From NCBI GenBank assembly GCA_940337035.1, contig CALNHX010005829.1, positions 1 through 64,000 on the forward strand: a stretch of 64,000 nucleotides of DNA. The letters are read 5' to 3'. This DNA comes from Agriotes lineatus. Its lineage: Eukaryota > Arthropoda > Insecta > Coleoptera > Elateridae. Numbering within the stretch: position 1 is the first letter of the stretch; each line of letters begins with the position of its first letter. Under the pieces are notes generated by a model. It searched no databases. It was not told the origin of the DNA and saw only the letters and a program-made list of their open reading frames with translations. The position numbers were made by a program, and so were the translations under genes. Positions 32,106 to 43,984 of the stretch are shown here, piece by piece.

Positions 32106-34061
32106 TCAACCGTAGATATCTGCGGGGGTTCTTCTGTTCGCTTTCAATGTGCCATCGAGGGTTGGAATTTCGACCGACGTCAGATAAGCTTTAGCAACTG
32201 CTTTCGACGCGAGACCAACGCATCCATTAACAACCCAACCGAAGACTGTGTTAAGAGCTGCTGGTTCATTTTGGCACGTTCTCAAAATTGCGCCAGGTTT
32301 AATCACGTGTGCATATATATCGGCACCTAGCAATAAGTCTACTTGGCGGGCCCGATAAAATTCGGGATCAGGTAATACTAAGCCAGAAATATGATTCCAT
32401 TTAGAACGGTCGATGGAACTGGCCGGTATATTTCCGGCCATTTGAGGGATTACATGGGCCTTTATGCTAAATACAGGCACCGGCTTATTGCTGTAACAAG
32501 GACGAAGACAAAATGTTGCAAAACCTGCAGAAAGCAAGGCCTTTTCAGAGGTTTCTGAACCAATACCATGAATAACGGTTTTAAATGGTGTAAGTGTTAA
32601 TCCCAAGCGCCTTAAACCCTTTTGGGTGATAAATCTACCCTGTGAACAATTGTCAATTAGACAGCGTAACTTCTGAAAATTACCGAACGCGTCTTGAATT
32701 TCGACAATAGCCGTAGAAAGTAAGACTGTTTCGCACGACAATATGCTCGCACAAGCGGTTAAGCTCGTTTCCACCTCAGAATGTTGAACAGGTACACCGA
32801 CCTCAGAATTTGCCGAACTTTGGGATTTTGCCGGAAAATGGAGCATCGTGTGGTGTTTATTGCGACAGTTTCTACATACCGACCTAGATGGACAATAACT
32901 ACTCATATGGTTAGAACGCAAACAATTCAAACAAAGACGATGCGACTTGACCATTTCAAATCGCTCGTGTGGCGTTTTTGACGCAAACACGGGGCACGCA
33001 TAAACGGTATGTGCCAGCTGACAAATTAGACATTTCGAAGTGTTTTTGCTACCTGAAGTTAATTTATTCTGCGAGAATTTATTTACTAAGAACGCCGATT
33101 TAGTAGACGGCTTTGCAAACAGGTGTTTGAACCCTTTGTTGGCTGAGTTAGCAACACTTTCCAAGACGTGACATTGACTTTCAATAAAATCTTCTAATTG
33201 TTTTAGCGTTGGAATGTCCGATGCCTTAGACCTAATCTCCGATTCAAATAATTTTCGCGTGTCTGTATCAAGCTTATCTGAAAGGATGCTAAACCACATA
33301 AAGTCCTCTAACGAATTAGCAATGTTTAGAGCCTTAAGGGCCAAACGATTCTCTTTAACGTGGTCAAAGAGTTTTCGCAGGTCTTTCGCGGATTCTGCTT
33401 TCAATTTTGGAAAATTATTAATTGATGCCCAATAGTGATTAGCCAATCTACGCTTATCATCGTAGCGGTCAACGAGTGTATCGTATGCTATTTTATAATT
33501 ATCTCCTGACAAAGGCAACGACTTAATAAGATTTAATGGCTCATTTTGTAAACAACTCAAAAGGTATTGCAGTTTTTGAATGTCAGACAAATCAGATCTA
33601 GTATGTATAGCACTTCGGAATAATTCGATAACACCTGTCCATTGACTATACTCGCCGGAATAAATTGGAAGTTCCAGCTTCGGCAAATGGATGTTATTAG
33701 AATGATTGAAGATACGATTCGAAGAATTGTCATTATGATTGCTCAAACTCGGGGACGATTCATTATCAGGAAACAAAGAAAAATAAATGGCTTCAATACT
33801 ATTAAAGGCATCATCAAATTGTTTCCTAATGGCCTCTTCGGATGCTAGGTCCGGATTAGCTTGAGTGGATATATTTTGAATAATTGCGCGATGCAAGGGT
33901 TGAAATTCATCATAAATCGACTTTGCCCTGTCAAGTCGCCGTTTGAATAACGGACCTAACGCGGTTTCTTCCTGAGATGAAGAAGCTAGGTCACGGATTT
34001 CCAATAATTGATTAATTAAAGTACTGCGGAGAGCCAAGTTCATTTTAAGCTGATTCGCCAT
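32106..34061 (-). CDS. BEL/Pao Gag-protease ORF
   Basis: 651 codons from the ATG at 34059-34061. Residues about 130-310 match the DUF1759 gag core (LPKLELPIYSGEYSQW, LVDRYDDKRRLANHYW). About 350-420 hold three Cys/His zinc-finger-like motifs (CLICQLAHTVYACPVF, CLNCLRSNHMSSYCP, CRNCRNKHHTMLH). About 445-620 is a DUF1758 retropepsin-like domain. The protease active site reads LIDNCSQ instead of the usual DSGS, so the catalytic Asp is kept but its loop is altered. The ORF ends at 32106 and pol continues in another frame. Intact length suggests recent decay or continued selection on gag. Confidence 0.85.
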   Translation of the reverse strand: MANQLKMNLALRSTLINQLLEIRDLASSSQEETALGPLFKRRLDRAKSIYDEFQPLHRAIIQNISTQANPDLASEEAIRKQFDDAFNSIEAIYFSLFPDNESSPSLSNHNDNSSNRIFNHSNNIHLPKLELPIYSGEYSQWTGVIELFRSAIHTRSDLSDIQKLQYLLSCLQNEPLNLIKSLPLSGDNYKIAYDTLVDRYDDKRRLANHYWASINNFPKLKAESAKDLRKLFDHVKENRLALKALNIANSLEDFMWFSILSDKLDTDTRKLFESEIRSKASDIPTLKQLEDFIESQCHVLESVANSANKGFKHLFAKPSTKSAFLVNKFSQNKLTSGSKNTSKCLICQLAHTVYACPVFASKTPHERFEMVKSHRLCLNCLRSNHMSSYCPSRSVCRNCRNKHHTMLHFPAKSQSSANSEVGVPVQHSEVETSLTACASILSCETVLLSTAIVEIQDAFGNFQKLRCLIDNCSQGRFITQKGLRRLGLTLTPFKTVIHGIGSETSEKALLSAGFATFCLRPCYSNKPVPVFSIKAHVIPQMAGNIPASSIDRSKWNHISGLVLPDPEFYRARQVDLLLGADIYAHVIKPGAILRTCQNEPAALNTVFGWVVNGCVGLASKAVAKAYLTSVEIPTLDGTLKANRRTPADIYG

Positions 34062-34510
34062 GATTTATTAGATGCGGCGACGGAAGTCTGCGACAGAGGG
34101 CTATATCCAAAATCCAAAATTTTGAGGATCGGCAGCCGCCTGCAGTACCACAGCAATAAAAGCAAAAGCAATAAAACCCAACCGTTCTACGAAGGTCACT
34201 TGTTGACCATATGCCCGGCGCAACCAAACTAGGAATTCCGAGAACCAGCGACAATTAATGCAAAGATGCGGACCAAATTAGGCATAAAATTAATATGTGG
34301 GACGGCGAAACGTAACGACATACGCAATATACACGAATCAATAAAGTTAAATAAATAATAACTCATAAATAGCTGTACCTGCGCTGGAGCTATGAATATG
34401 GAAAATAAACGATATCAAAATTTGGAAAATTCGACAAATTTGACGCGTTTCTTACTACAACAAAAAACGAATAATTTCAATTGATTAGATCCGGCTCGAA
34501 GGACCAGAAA
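34062..34510 (-). other. 5' leader of the BEL element
   Basis: Non-coding sequence between gag and the 5' LTR. It contains the candidate primer site TGGTCCTTCGAGCCGG (minus strand) three bases from the LTR edge. Confidence 0.6.
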
Positions 34511-34979
34511 TGTATCTGTCTCCAGGGCAATTAATATCTAAATTAATTCTACCTAAACGGAGAGCGTAAGAGTCAATAATACCCACGCAAAGTAGAAGTT
34601 CGTATAGGGACTTACCTTGATGGATATACAGGAAGGCTCACATGTGGAAGTGGCACGTCGATTAACCCGTGACTCCAGGAGCACAAAACGATAAACACGA
34701 GCGATTACACAAAACAACAAAAAACGGGATCAGTTGACCGACCGTTCACCAACTCGTCTTAGGTTCATCTCCTCGCAATGTGGGCCACCGACCCAACATT
34801 TAGAGGTGGCAGGAGAGTGGACAGTAAGCCCCATAACTTGACGTTCCACCAATAGTGGGTAAACTTACCGCTAGGTAGAATTATAAACTACACTAAATTT
34901 ATGTACAGCTATTTACTTGTATTAAGAATTACTAATGAAATAAACTAAACTAATATGATTAAAAGCTAAATACCAAACA
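34511..34979 (-). repeat. 5' LTR of the BEL element
   Basis: 469 bp, the undeleted LTR copy. In sense orientation it begins TGTTTGGTATTTAGC and ends CTGGAGACAGATACA. Confidence 0.85.
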
Positions 34980-35003
34980 AGTGGCCTTTATAAGACCGGC
35001 CGC
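34980..35003. mobile_element. Palindromic MITE copy 1, right end
   Basis: AGTGG target copy followed by CCTTTATAAGACCGGCCG, the inverted end of the MITE started at 28308. Its separation from the rest shows the BEL element landed inside the MITE. Confidence 0.75.
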
Positions 35004-35356
35004 GGCCGACTTCTATAGTTAAATTCGATGTTCCATGGAAATTTAGACTCGATACATGTTTATAATTTTTTTGCAGTATTCTCCACGAAAACCCTAACTT
35101 CTTTATACAAAATAAAAGCGAATTAAAAATTCTATCAAAATATTTAAATATCGGAGGGTATAGTGGCACAGAAATATTTGCATGCAAAAAAATGAAAGGG
35201 CAACTAGATGTACAGGCAGACCTAGCCGTTCGCGGCTTTGCAGTTCGCTGATTTGATTTTATTCGGGGCACCTTTGTGCTCCCTTTTCTTTGCCGTTCGC
35301 GGATTGCTTTGCCGTTCGCGGATGGAACTGCCAACTGTTTTAACTTTCACACGCTA

Positions 35357-35546
35357 ACGGCCGGTCTTATAAAGACCACTAATCTGACGTTAACCTTAAT
35401 TCGCTGTTAAAATAAACAAAAGCGCATAAACATTTGTTTACTAATGAATAATATGTCATTAGCGCCAACGTTTTGATGCGCTTTTGGTTATTTTAACAGC
35501 GATTTAAAGTTAACGTCAGATTAGTGACCTTTATAAGACCAGTCGT
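35357..35546. mobile_element. Palindromic MITE (CCGGTCTTATAAA family), copy 2
   Basis: 190 bp; ends ACGGCCGGTCTTATAAAG and, reversed, ACGACTGGTCTTATAAAGG. Both arms contain CTAATCTGACGTTAAC and CGCTGTTAAAATAA(A/C). Complete copy, inside the Tigger-like element. Confidence 0.78.
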
Positions 35547-35835
35547 AAGTAAATAAAGCAGACGTATGCGGTTTATGTCATGAACACTTAAATATCATTA
35601 TTTATCACGAACTTGTAAACACACTTATCGAGCCAATTCCTTTGAATCTTTTATTATCAAATTGAACCAGAAATAAATTGTAAAATTATAACTTGAATAA
35701 ACAAATGGACATTCGAGCTCTAGATTCAAGTGGCAGACTTATGTTACGTATGGAATTTTAGTTCAAGCTTTACTGTCTTCTCGAGCGTTTCTGCCGAAAA
35801 TTCAATTGAGTTTAATTTTTAAAACACGGAAAACC

Positions 35836-35907
35836 ATGTTGTCAAAGCGTAAAATTTCTGCTTCAGATTTGCCAGACAAAAAACGCAGAAAAGTTTTGGT
35901 TTTTTGA
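35836..35907 (+). pseudogene. Truncated pogo/Tigger-type transposase start
   Basis: A 23-codon ORF begins MLSKRKISASDLPDKKRRKV, resembling the basic N-terminus of Tigger/CENP-B-type transposases, then stops. It is too short to be functional; the link rests mostly on the element's ends. Confidence 0.4.
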
Positions 35908-36086
35908 GGTTGCATAGTATAAATAAATCTAGTTAATGTAACCTAACCCCGTTTTTATCATTTATGTGTTTACTTGAGCATCGCGGTTTTGCTCTTCGCG
36001 GCATTCTTCTGGAAGGTAACCCCGCGAACGGCGAGGTCTGTCTGTATGTCCTTTTTAATCACTCTGTATACCTATAGTATGCATAT

Positions 36087-36299
36087 TTATTCCAGAGTTT
36101 CGAACAATATTATTGCGTAGGAAAAAATCTTTGAGCGTCCTGCAAGATATTCCTTCACAGCTTTAACTTCGTCATCAGCCTTAAATCGCCTTTCGTTAAA
36201 GTTTTTCATTAGAGCTTCCGGAATAAATGAGTCACAACGTGCCAATTCAGGACTATAAGGAAGATGCCTTAGCTCAGTAAAACCTGAATCCCGGATCAT
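36087..36299 (-). pseudogene. mariner transposase C-terminal remnant
   Basis: Contains LRHLPYSPELARCD, the region of the third catalytic Asp in mariner transposases, then FNERRFKADDEVKAVKEYL. The catalytic N-terminal two thirds are absent. Confidence 0.7.
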
Positions 36300-37739
36300 T
36301 TGTTTGCCTTATACACTTTGCAATTGTCTTGAAGTAACCAATTTTTGTGACGATAAGAATTTGACTTGTTTCCTATAAAGCAATTTTCGCGCCAATCAAC
36401 TAAAATAAAAATGTTAATTTCTCGTACTTGTAGCAGCTTAAAGATTTTGCATTTTAATTACTTGAACTTAGAACTTTTAATCTTAAAGTTTTCGATCTGC
36501 TCTCATAACTAGCAGAATTGTATTAGTTTGACGTTTATCAGTCAATGACACATACTCTTCCTGTTAAAAAGTCAATTACATATTTGAATTCACCCATAAT
36601 GATAACCTATATTTTATGAATAAAGAAATGACAATTCATGTCCTAAGCGATTACTAAGCTCATAGCTAGTTAATTAGCATCTTACGTAAATTTTACTTTA
36701 GAACTATTTTTAAAGCTAGTTTGAAATTATTTGGAATGTAGCGGATTGCTCATATTTTGGAAAATCACACCCATTTGTTTTATCTCACACAAAGTATTAT
36801 TATCTGTCTGCCAAGCATTTTCTTACAAGAACTGAAACTACACTAATAGAATTTTAAGTGTAAGATATGAACAAAGGTTACTGTTATTGTTTCAAGGCAA
36901 ACATATTCTTAAGAACTTTACTTAGTTGCTAAAAAATAGTAACAACAATATTTACCACGTAATTTCTTCTGTCGCTTACTCTCAGACAAAAGCATTTTAA
37001 AAAGTCTCAAAGTATTTGTCTATTGCAATCTTCACATGTTTAAACAAGATGTGGATTTGAATAATGTTTTAATTATCTTGCCTCAGCAGTGCTCACGTAT
37101 TATTGGATTATTGTTCTGTAAGATTCATTTGCTCAAGATTACAAAAAATATTACCAATAACTTTCTTGTACAGTTTCCTTTCATTATGCATCTGATTTGA
37201 TAGAAAAGTTTTAGTAACACGTACCATACCAACTTCATCTTGCACTATATTACTCCCAAGTGCACGAAGTAATGAGTTGTTAAGAAAAATATATATTGTA
37301 ACCAATAAATTAGATATATTTAGTCATATTCATAAAAGGTAATAAGCTTATATTTAAAAATATGCATATTATAAAAGTAAGCGAAAATTGTATTGAGGTA
37401 TTATATCCAGTAATAGGTATTTGAATACTATGCTTTCAAATATACTTTTTAACACCTCGAAATAATTTTTTAAATACAGTGTGTCCATGAGAAGAGGGGA
37501 TCTCGTTAACAGTAAGAAATACAAATGTGGTTAAATAGGAAAAACGTTTTATAATTAAAGGACTAACAAAATGACGTCTAGAAATCTTTCATATGATTTT
37601 TCGTTTTTGAGTTACTATTTCAAAAAACCGAATTTTTGGATTTTCAATTCTATATTTTTTCTAGCGTTAATATTAAAGTTAGAGTGAATCCGACAGAACT
37701 TCTTCATAGCAACTTTTAATGGACTTAAGATTACGTTAT
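36300..37739. other. No gene recognised
   Basis: AT-rich. Minus-strand ORF 37108-37305 shows no motif. Nothing supported. Confidence 0.4.
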
Positions 37740-37955
37740 CAATGTTCGCGCAGTTCGAGTTGTGGATGCAGTTACGATTTCTACGCAGGTGCGATTACGA
37801 TCGCTATGCAGATACGGCGGGTTCAAACCCCAACGGGATACATTTTTTTAATTTGAAAATTTATTTAATTTATTAGAAACGTGAAGATATTTTTACTCCT
37901 AACTTAATTTGATTTTTAAAACTATTTAGTGTCACAATGTCGACGAGGGAAGTTC
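37740..37955 (+). repeat. Composite repeat fragment with tRNA-like B-box
   Basis: 3' part of the 3.5-5.8 kb repeat family: CTATGCAGATACGGCGGG then GTTCAAACCCC (37821-37831) and the tail TTTAGTGTCACAATGTCGAC. The TCTG-bearing 5' half is missing. Confidence 0.6.
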
Positions 37956-38545
37956 TGGGTAAAGCCTTTGACAGATTGTTTTAAATACAATCATTACTTT
38001 CTGATGTCAAATTTTAGAAGGGCTTTTTATTCTTAATTCAAGAAGGTACCACATATTATGATTTAATTACATTTCGAGTATTTTTTACCAGTGTCAAGAC
38101 ATTTTTGAATATGGACCTGTGTCTTAGAGCACTTCATACGTTGTGTCAGCTTTTGTAATTTAAAGAATGATGTAATGAGCCACACTCGATATTTTCAATT
38201 TTTAATAATCATATATAGTCAATACTTATCAATAGTAAGTAGTTAACGAGCTTATAAACAATAATTAAAATTAGAAATAAAAACATCCAGTGTGGTTCAT
38301 TATGTTTTTCCTTAAATTACAAAGCTGAAACAACCTTTTTATTCTGAGTTTAACAATGTACCAAATATTGTGGTTTAAATACGTTTTGAGTCTTTTTGAC
38401 CATCATCAAAAATTTTTGGATATGGGCCTGTATCGTAGAGCATTTCATACGTTGTTTCATATATGTAATTTACAGAAAACAGTTGAGCCGCAATGGATTT
38501 TCTTATTTCTTATTTCAATTATTGTTTATTGTTGGATTAAGCATA
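37956..38545. other. No gene recognised; possible diverged repeat
   Basis: 38045-38170 and 38345-38480 resemble each other (ATGTACCAAATATTG/ACCACATATTATG, then TTTGAGT..TTTTGACCA and TATGGGCCTGT), suggesting an old ~300-bp duplication. No coding content. Confidence 0.4.
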
Positions 38546-40801
38546 AAAATCTGGTGTGATACACGCACACAACTTTGTGCATTCCAACAACGTCGTATTA
38601 ATTTGCCCGAGCGGAACGCGAGGAAAAATTAGGACGCTGTTGGACTGCACGAAAAATAATTTCCGGATATGAATTGATGCTCGAATGCAGATTCGGTAAG
38701 AAAATCGTAAGGACACAAACCCTAAAAAGAAGTAATGTCTACCTACAAAAAATTTCCAAGAAATTTTGTTATTGTCTTGGTTACGGCTCGTGAACTAATT
38801 TTTCTATTGGTCATTAGTGAGTGTCGTACGTTTTTCTCTAAAATTTTAAGCTAAATTCAAAAATGTAATAATATACTGGATGTTCTATTTAAAATACGAG
38901 TTAATAAAAAATAGAAAAAAAAAGAAACTCATTTTAGATGTATTCAGCTGGAAAATCACCTATATCTCACATCACTGCACATTAAAAATGTAAAGTTTAA
39001 AAAAAATGTTAGAGCCGTTTTTTAAAAAACCGAAAAAACTGAAAAATCTATTTTCTGCAAAGGCTTGCTGTCGTATCTAGATAGTCCACAAAACTTATAT
39101 ATGAAGTTTCAACGCCATACCTCCTTTCATTTTTTGAGATATTCTGTTCACACACAGACAGACCAATAAACAAAAACATGTTTTTTGGGTTCAGGAGACC
39201 CTAAAACGTGAAGATCTGTTGAAAATCAATTTAGAAATTTTGGGGTAATTCCAATTCTTCAATTATTGTAAAAGGAAGTAGAAATATGTGCAGCTTAGGC
39301 TATGCTGTACATATTTTCACGTCGCTAACAATGCCATATATGTATAATACTTTGTATCCAATTTGTTCCACTTGTTTTATAATATTACTTAGGTTAATTG
39401 TCAAACTAATACTGGTAAAATCAACTGTAGCGGATTTTCATGACCAACCTCAATATGTCCCTAAATAATATGTGGTGTAAGACGTACTAACAACATTAAT
39501 TGAGCTTGAAAATTGCAGCTTATGAGGTGACCTCTTTCCCGAAGGCCACTGAGATTGACAGACCTTGTTAAAAATTAAATGAGAAATGACATCTACGTTC
39601 TACGTCTTCTAAATGAACTATTGATGCCATTTATGACATAAAAGCTTATTAAATGACAAATGACATTTAGGTCCTCTTCATATATAAGTTTTGTGTACTA
39701 TGTAGATGCGACAGCAAGCTTTTGAAAAAAATCGCAAAACCGGCAGTAGGTGTTTACTCTTGTAATTTTGCAGTTTTTTTCGATTTTTCAAAAACGGCTC
39801 TAACGATTTTTTTTTAAACTTTACATTTTTATTACATTTTTAATGTGTATTGATGTGAGATAGTTGATTTTCCAGTTGAATACTTTTAAAATGGGTTTCT
39901 TTTGTTTTTTTGTCTATTTTTTTTATTAACTCTTATTTTAAATAGAACACCCGGTATATTATTACATTTTTGAAATCAGATTAAAATTCTAGAGAAAATT
40001 TGTCTCTTCAACTAACGCTCTATTTTGTACCGTTTTTGCAGAATTTGTAATTTTTGAAAATTTTTGACAAATGCTTAAAACATTTAAAATCAAATTTTTG
40101 GCTAATTATAAGATCACTGTAAAAGAAAGTTGTGTGTGTGTATCACACCAGATTTTTTACTTCCTTTTACAATAAAGGAAGTATTGGATTCACCCCAAAA
40201 ATTCGAAATTGAGTTTTCAACAGATCTTCACGTTTTAAAGTCTCCTAAACCCAAAAAACATTTTTTTTCATTGGTCTGTCTGTGTGTGTGTCTGTTTGTG
40301 TGTCTGTGAACCGAATATCTCAAAAACGAAAAGAAGTATGACGTTGAAACTTCATACATAAGTTTTGTGTACTATATAGATGCGACAGCAAGCTTTTGAA
40401 GAAAATCGCATAACCGGAAGCAGGTGCTTACTCTTGTGATTTTTCAGTTTTTTCAATTTTTTCAAAAATGGCTTAACGATTTTTTTAAACTTCACATTTT
40501 TATTACATTTTTAATGTGAATTGATGTGAGAGGCGATTCTCCAGTTGAATACTTCGAAAATGGGTTGCTTTAGTAACTCCTATTTTAAATAGAACACCCG
40601 GTATATTATTACATTTTTGAATTCAGCTTGAAATTCTAGAAAAAAATTGTCTGTTCACCTAACGCTCTATTTTGTACCGTTTTTGCAGAATTTGTAATTT
40701 TTGAAAATTGTTGACAAATGCTTAAAAATTTAAAATAAAATTTTTGCTAATTATAAGATCACTGTAAAAGGAAGTTGTGTGAGTGTATCACACCAGATTT
40801 T
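38546..40801. repeat. Inverted and direct repeat complex with CTGGTGTGATACAC ends
   Basis: The ends ATCTGGTGTGATACACGC (left) and GAGTGTATCACACCAGAT (right) are inverted with one mismatch over about 30 bp. 38860-39280 is the reverse complement of sequence occurring at 39690-39975 and, as a second direct copy, at 40150-40620. A further CACACCAGATTTT end at about 40140-40155 marks the junction of two direct units. The units carry ACTTCC...GGAAGTATTG and GTCTGTCTG blocks related to the composite repeat at 3.5-5.8 kb. Confidence 0.65.
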
Positions 40802-41399
40802 ACATTTTGCTATAATGTAAACTTTCTGAGATTGTTTTCATATTTTTCTGATAATTTACATGTTAACCATATTAACTAGATTTGTAATGAGTTGTTCCTC
40901 TTTAATATTATTTCTTGTAGCATTTTTCCATCATTATCAATATTTTATCTAAGTTGTTAATTTTTATATTTTCCTTATTCCCTCATTCGCAGTGTTGTTC
41001 CTGGTAATGTTGTAAAACATTTCATCTGCTTGTTTTCTTCGATTTCCTACTTTTACTTATCTCTTCCCATATTTTACACTAGCAAGACACCCGTTCTTCG
41101 TACGGACTACAAATGTTTTTTCTTCTAAATCCTAAACGAATTCTAGAATGCTCCCCTCCTCTCTCACTCAATACGCTAAACTAACAAACGCTGCAAAACA
41201 ATATTGTAGATAAAAAGGAAACAATATTCTTCCAAAAAAACCCCTTTACGCTTCACGTATCCCCTGGAAATGTGTATGTAATTGTCGTTCTCCTTATATA
41301 CTAGATTGATAAAACTATAGGTTTAGTATAACAATGAGAATAAAAATAATAAATGTACTTATTAAATATTGCATTCATAAATTGTAGCAACATACCAGT
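40802..41399. other. No gene recognised
   Basis: AT-rich; nothing supported. Confidence 0.4.
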
Positions 41400-42440
41400 T
41401 TCCACCACTTAGAGGTGGAATTTCGGAAATCCTTCTATTTTATTCTAAACTGGACACACGGAAAAAATCAATAACTTTATAACTTCTTTTTACTTTTACC
41501 CCATTTTTCCTCCTTTCACAATGAAATTTAGAATAAAAACTTTAAACCACTTTTTAAAGATTTAAAAAACACATATATGCCCAAAAACCATGATCATCAG
41601 GAACCACAGGAAATACGAAAGGTTCTATAATTTACCCCTGAAACCAAATTCTCACCTTTTGCAGTTGATCTGTGCACAATCCTGAATTACGTTTTTAGCA
41701 ACTTGTATAGGTAACCTTTCTAAGTAAAACCAAATTGTCACATTATAGGGCCTTATGAAATATTGAGAAATTCGTACATGACAAAAATAATGTCCTAGCT
41801 CAATAAACATAGGAGATATGAAGAGTTCTTTAATTCACTCCCAATCCAGATTTGCACCTTTAGGGATTGATTAGGGAAATTCTAAAATACGTTTCTAGGT
41901 ATTTGCATTGATAATCTTTGCAAGTTAACACCAAGTCGCTATCTCGTCGGGTCTAAGAGATATTGAGGAACTCGTGAAAACACATTTTACCCTTTTTCAC
42001 CCCCGTAGGGGCGGAATTAAAAAAAATGCTTTTAACCCATTTTATTGTGAAATCGAACTCACAGCAAAAAAATAATAATTTTAACCACCCCTCCCCCTTT
42101 TAGTTTTTCCTTCTTTGACCCCTTTAAGGTTAAAATTTTTAAATTTCCTTAAACCCCTTTCTAAATATTTTAAAAATACATCTATATGCCAAAAAAGAAT
42201 GTTCTAACTCAATAAATATAGAAGATACGAAGGGTTCTTTAATTCACCCCCAATCCAGATTTGCACCTTTAGGAGTTGATTAAGGCAAAATCCTGAAATA
42301 CGTTTCTAGGTATTTGGATTGGTAATTTTTGCAAGTAAACACTAAATTGATATCTTATCGGGTGTAAGAGATATTGAGAAATTCGTAAAAACACATTTTA
42401 CCCCTTTTCACCCCCTTAGGGGTCGAATTTCAAAAAATCC
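41400..42440. repeat. Diverged tandem repeat, about 0.4-kb period
   Basis: 41812-42010 and 42225-42425 share long runs (AATCCAGATTTGCACCTTTA, ATACGTTTCTAGGTATTT, TTTTCACCCCC..TAGGGG). A more diverged copy lies at about 41600-41790. Non-coding. Confidence 0.65.
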
Positions 42441-42659
42441 CTTCTTAGCACTACCCTACGTAACAAATTGAACTTTGCACCCAAATTTCAAGTTTCTAGT
42501 ACCAGTGGTTTCGGCTCTGCGTTGATTAGTCAGGGTTATGACTTTCCTTTATATATGTATAGATTATATATGCTTTTCAGGATGCTACCAATTCTTAGTT
42601 TTTTCATCTCATCTTTTATCGATAATTTAGAACTTGTTGTGGGTGTTACTGTATTGAAT

Positions 42660-42925
42660 CCCTTTAGTTGTTACTAGTTAGAACTCAGATAGTTTGTATT
42701 AGAAACAGCCGACATTATTTAAGAATGAGCAGGATTGATGAAGAAAAGTTTTAGTGAAGACATCAACGATCAACCTTCTACTAACTCATTTTAATTATTT
42801 TTGAATACTATATAAAACCCTTTAGTTGTTACTAGTGTACCTGTATAATACTAATAATAATACGATCAACCTTTTACTAATTAATTTTAGCTGTTTTTGA
42901 ATCCTGTATATAACTAGGGTCTCGA
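42660..42925. repeat. Short diverged tandem duplication
   Basis: CCTTTAGTTGTTACTAG occurs at about 42660 and 42820, and CGATCAACCTT(C/T)TACTAA at about 42767 and 42862, indicating units of roughly 100-150 bp. Confidence 0.45.
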
Positions 42926-43384
42926 AGTTTTGTAAATAACGTGCACTTACTTCAACTTTTGGTTCCATCAAAGGATTGCTTTGACAATTAACTAGACATT
43001 AAACAAAAACCAAAATTAAATTTCCAAATTAAATACTTATGTAAACGATTTATTCTTGTTGATGATTTAAATGTTTTTTTCTACTCCTGTAACTAAAATG
43101 CCATTTAACATACTAACATAAACGTCGCTAAGTGACCTTTTAATCATGCCTTCATAACCTATGACTAAAGAGCCTCTTAGTCATGAGCTGAAGTTGGCAA
43201 CGATGTTTTAGTCATGGGGTGAAGTTAGGTTCAGATAGTATTTGCTTTATTAGCCACAGCCAAAACTAAAATCAAGTTAGTTTTCAACCATCACTTTGAC
43301 GTTTGTCAAGCATAATTTAACCTAATATAATAAATGTCAAAATTTTAATGAAATAATATGATGTTATATTCTCTAAATTTGTGA

Positions 43385-43540
43385 TCGTAGAAAAAGTATA
43401 GTATGCAACTCGTTTTATAAACTTATTAGTCACTCATTTTATTAAACACTCGCTCCGCTGCGCTTCGCTCGTGATTAATAAAACTCGTGACTAAAATGAC
43501 GTTTATAAAACTTGATACATAATATACTATTTTAAACGTA
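43385..43540. repeat. Palindromic MITE, AATAGTATAT family (copy 3)
   Basis: Arms AGTATAGTATGCAACTCG... and ...CATAATATACTATTTTA pair across a centre CTCGCTCCGCTGCGCTTCG. About 155 bp, non-coding. Confidence 0.65.
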
Positions 43541-43734
43541 ACACATTCAAATAAGAGCACATAGTGTACTAGTCATAATTTACTAATATATTTTCAAAAA
43601 TTTTAATAAGTACGCAATACATTTTAAAACTACTAGGTAAAATATGTCGATTCAATAAGCAAATATTTATCTTTCAAATACTACTGTCTGATGAGCGTCG
43701 CGACACTCATGCTTCGGCTATTAGTGGTCCAAAA

Positions 43735-43884
43735 GAGAAAAAATAGTGGATTATGCAATGAGGGAGAGAAATGCGTTATTTTGCTGAGGTGCAATTTTTG
43801 ACTCGAGGGCGAAGCCCGAGTGTCAGAAATTGCACTGAAGCAAAATAGCATTCTCTCCGAGTTGCATATACTATTTTTTTCACG
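43735..43884. repeat. Palindromic MITE, AATAGTATAT family (copy 4)
   Basis: AAAAAATAGTGGATTATGCA to TGCATATACTATTTTTTT; the arms match through GGAGAGAA and GTGCAATTTTTGACTCG, centre GGGCGAAGCCC. Confidence 0.65.
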
Positions 43885-43984
43885 TTGCAGGAAGATTTAG
43901 AACGAAAAACCTGTATTTTTTAAACGTCATTTATGACATTTTAGTTACATTTATTTTAAAATTAGTAGCCTATGGTAAATTTTA

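Larger units (their letters stand above)
28479..34979 (-). mobile_element. BEL/Pao LTR retrotransposon, decayed
   Basis: LTRs at 34511-34979 (5') and 28479-28752 (3'), with TGTTTGG...GATACA ends in minus-strand sense and the 5-bp duplication AGTGG (28474-28478, 34980-34984). 5-bp duplications are usual for BEL/Pao. Order on the minus strand: gag-protease, RT fragment, RNase H, integrase, DUF5641-like tail. The RT has lost its catalytic centre and carries an inserted MITE cluster, and several frames are broken. The primer-site region next to the 5' LTR reads TGGTCCTTCGAGCCGG on the minus strand. Confidence 0.88.
35213..36044 (+). mobile_element. Tigger/pogo-like element, non-autonomous
   Basis: Inverted ends CAGGCAGACCTAGCCGTTC (left) and, reversed, CAGACAGACCTCGCCGTTC, each next to TA (35211-35212, 36045-36046). 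The ends resemble the CAGGCATACCTCG ends of Tigger elements. Inside, GCCGTTCGCGGAT repeats occur near both ends, a palindromic MITE is nested (35357-35546), and a short ORF resembles the start of a pogo-type transposase. Confidence 0.68.

Noticed and set aside
31893..32330. 145-codon plus-strand ORF
   Set aside because: Antisense shadow of the BEL gag-protease and pol start.
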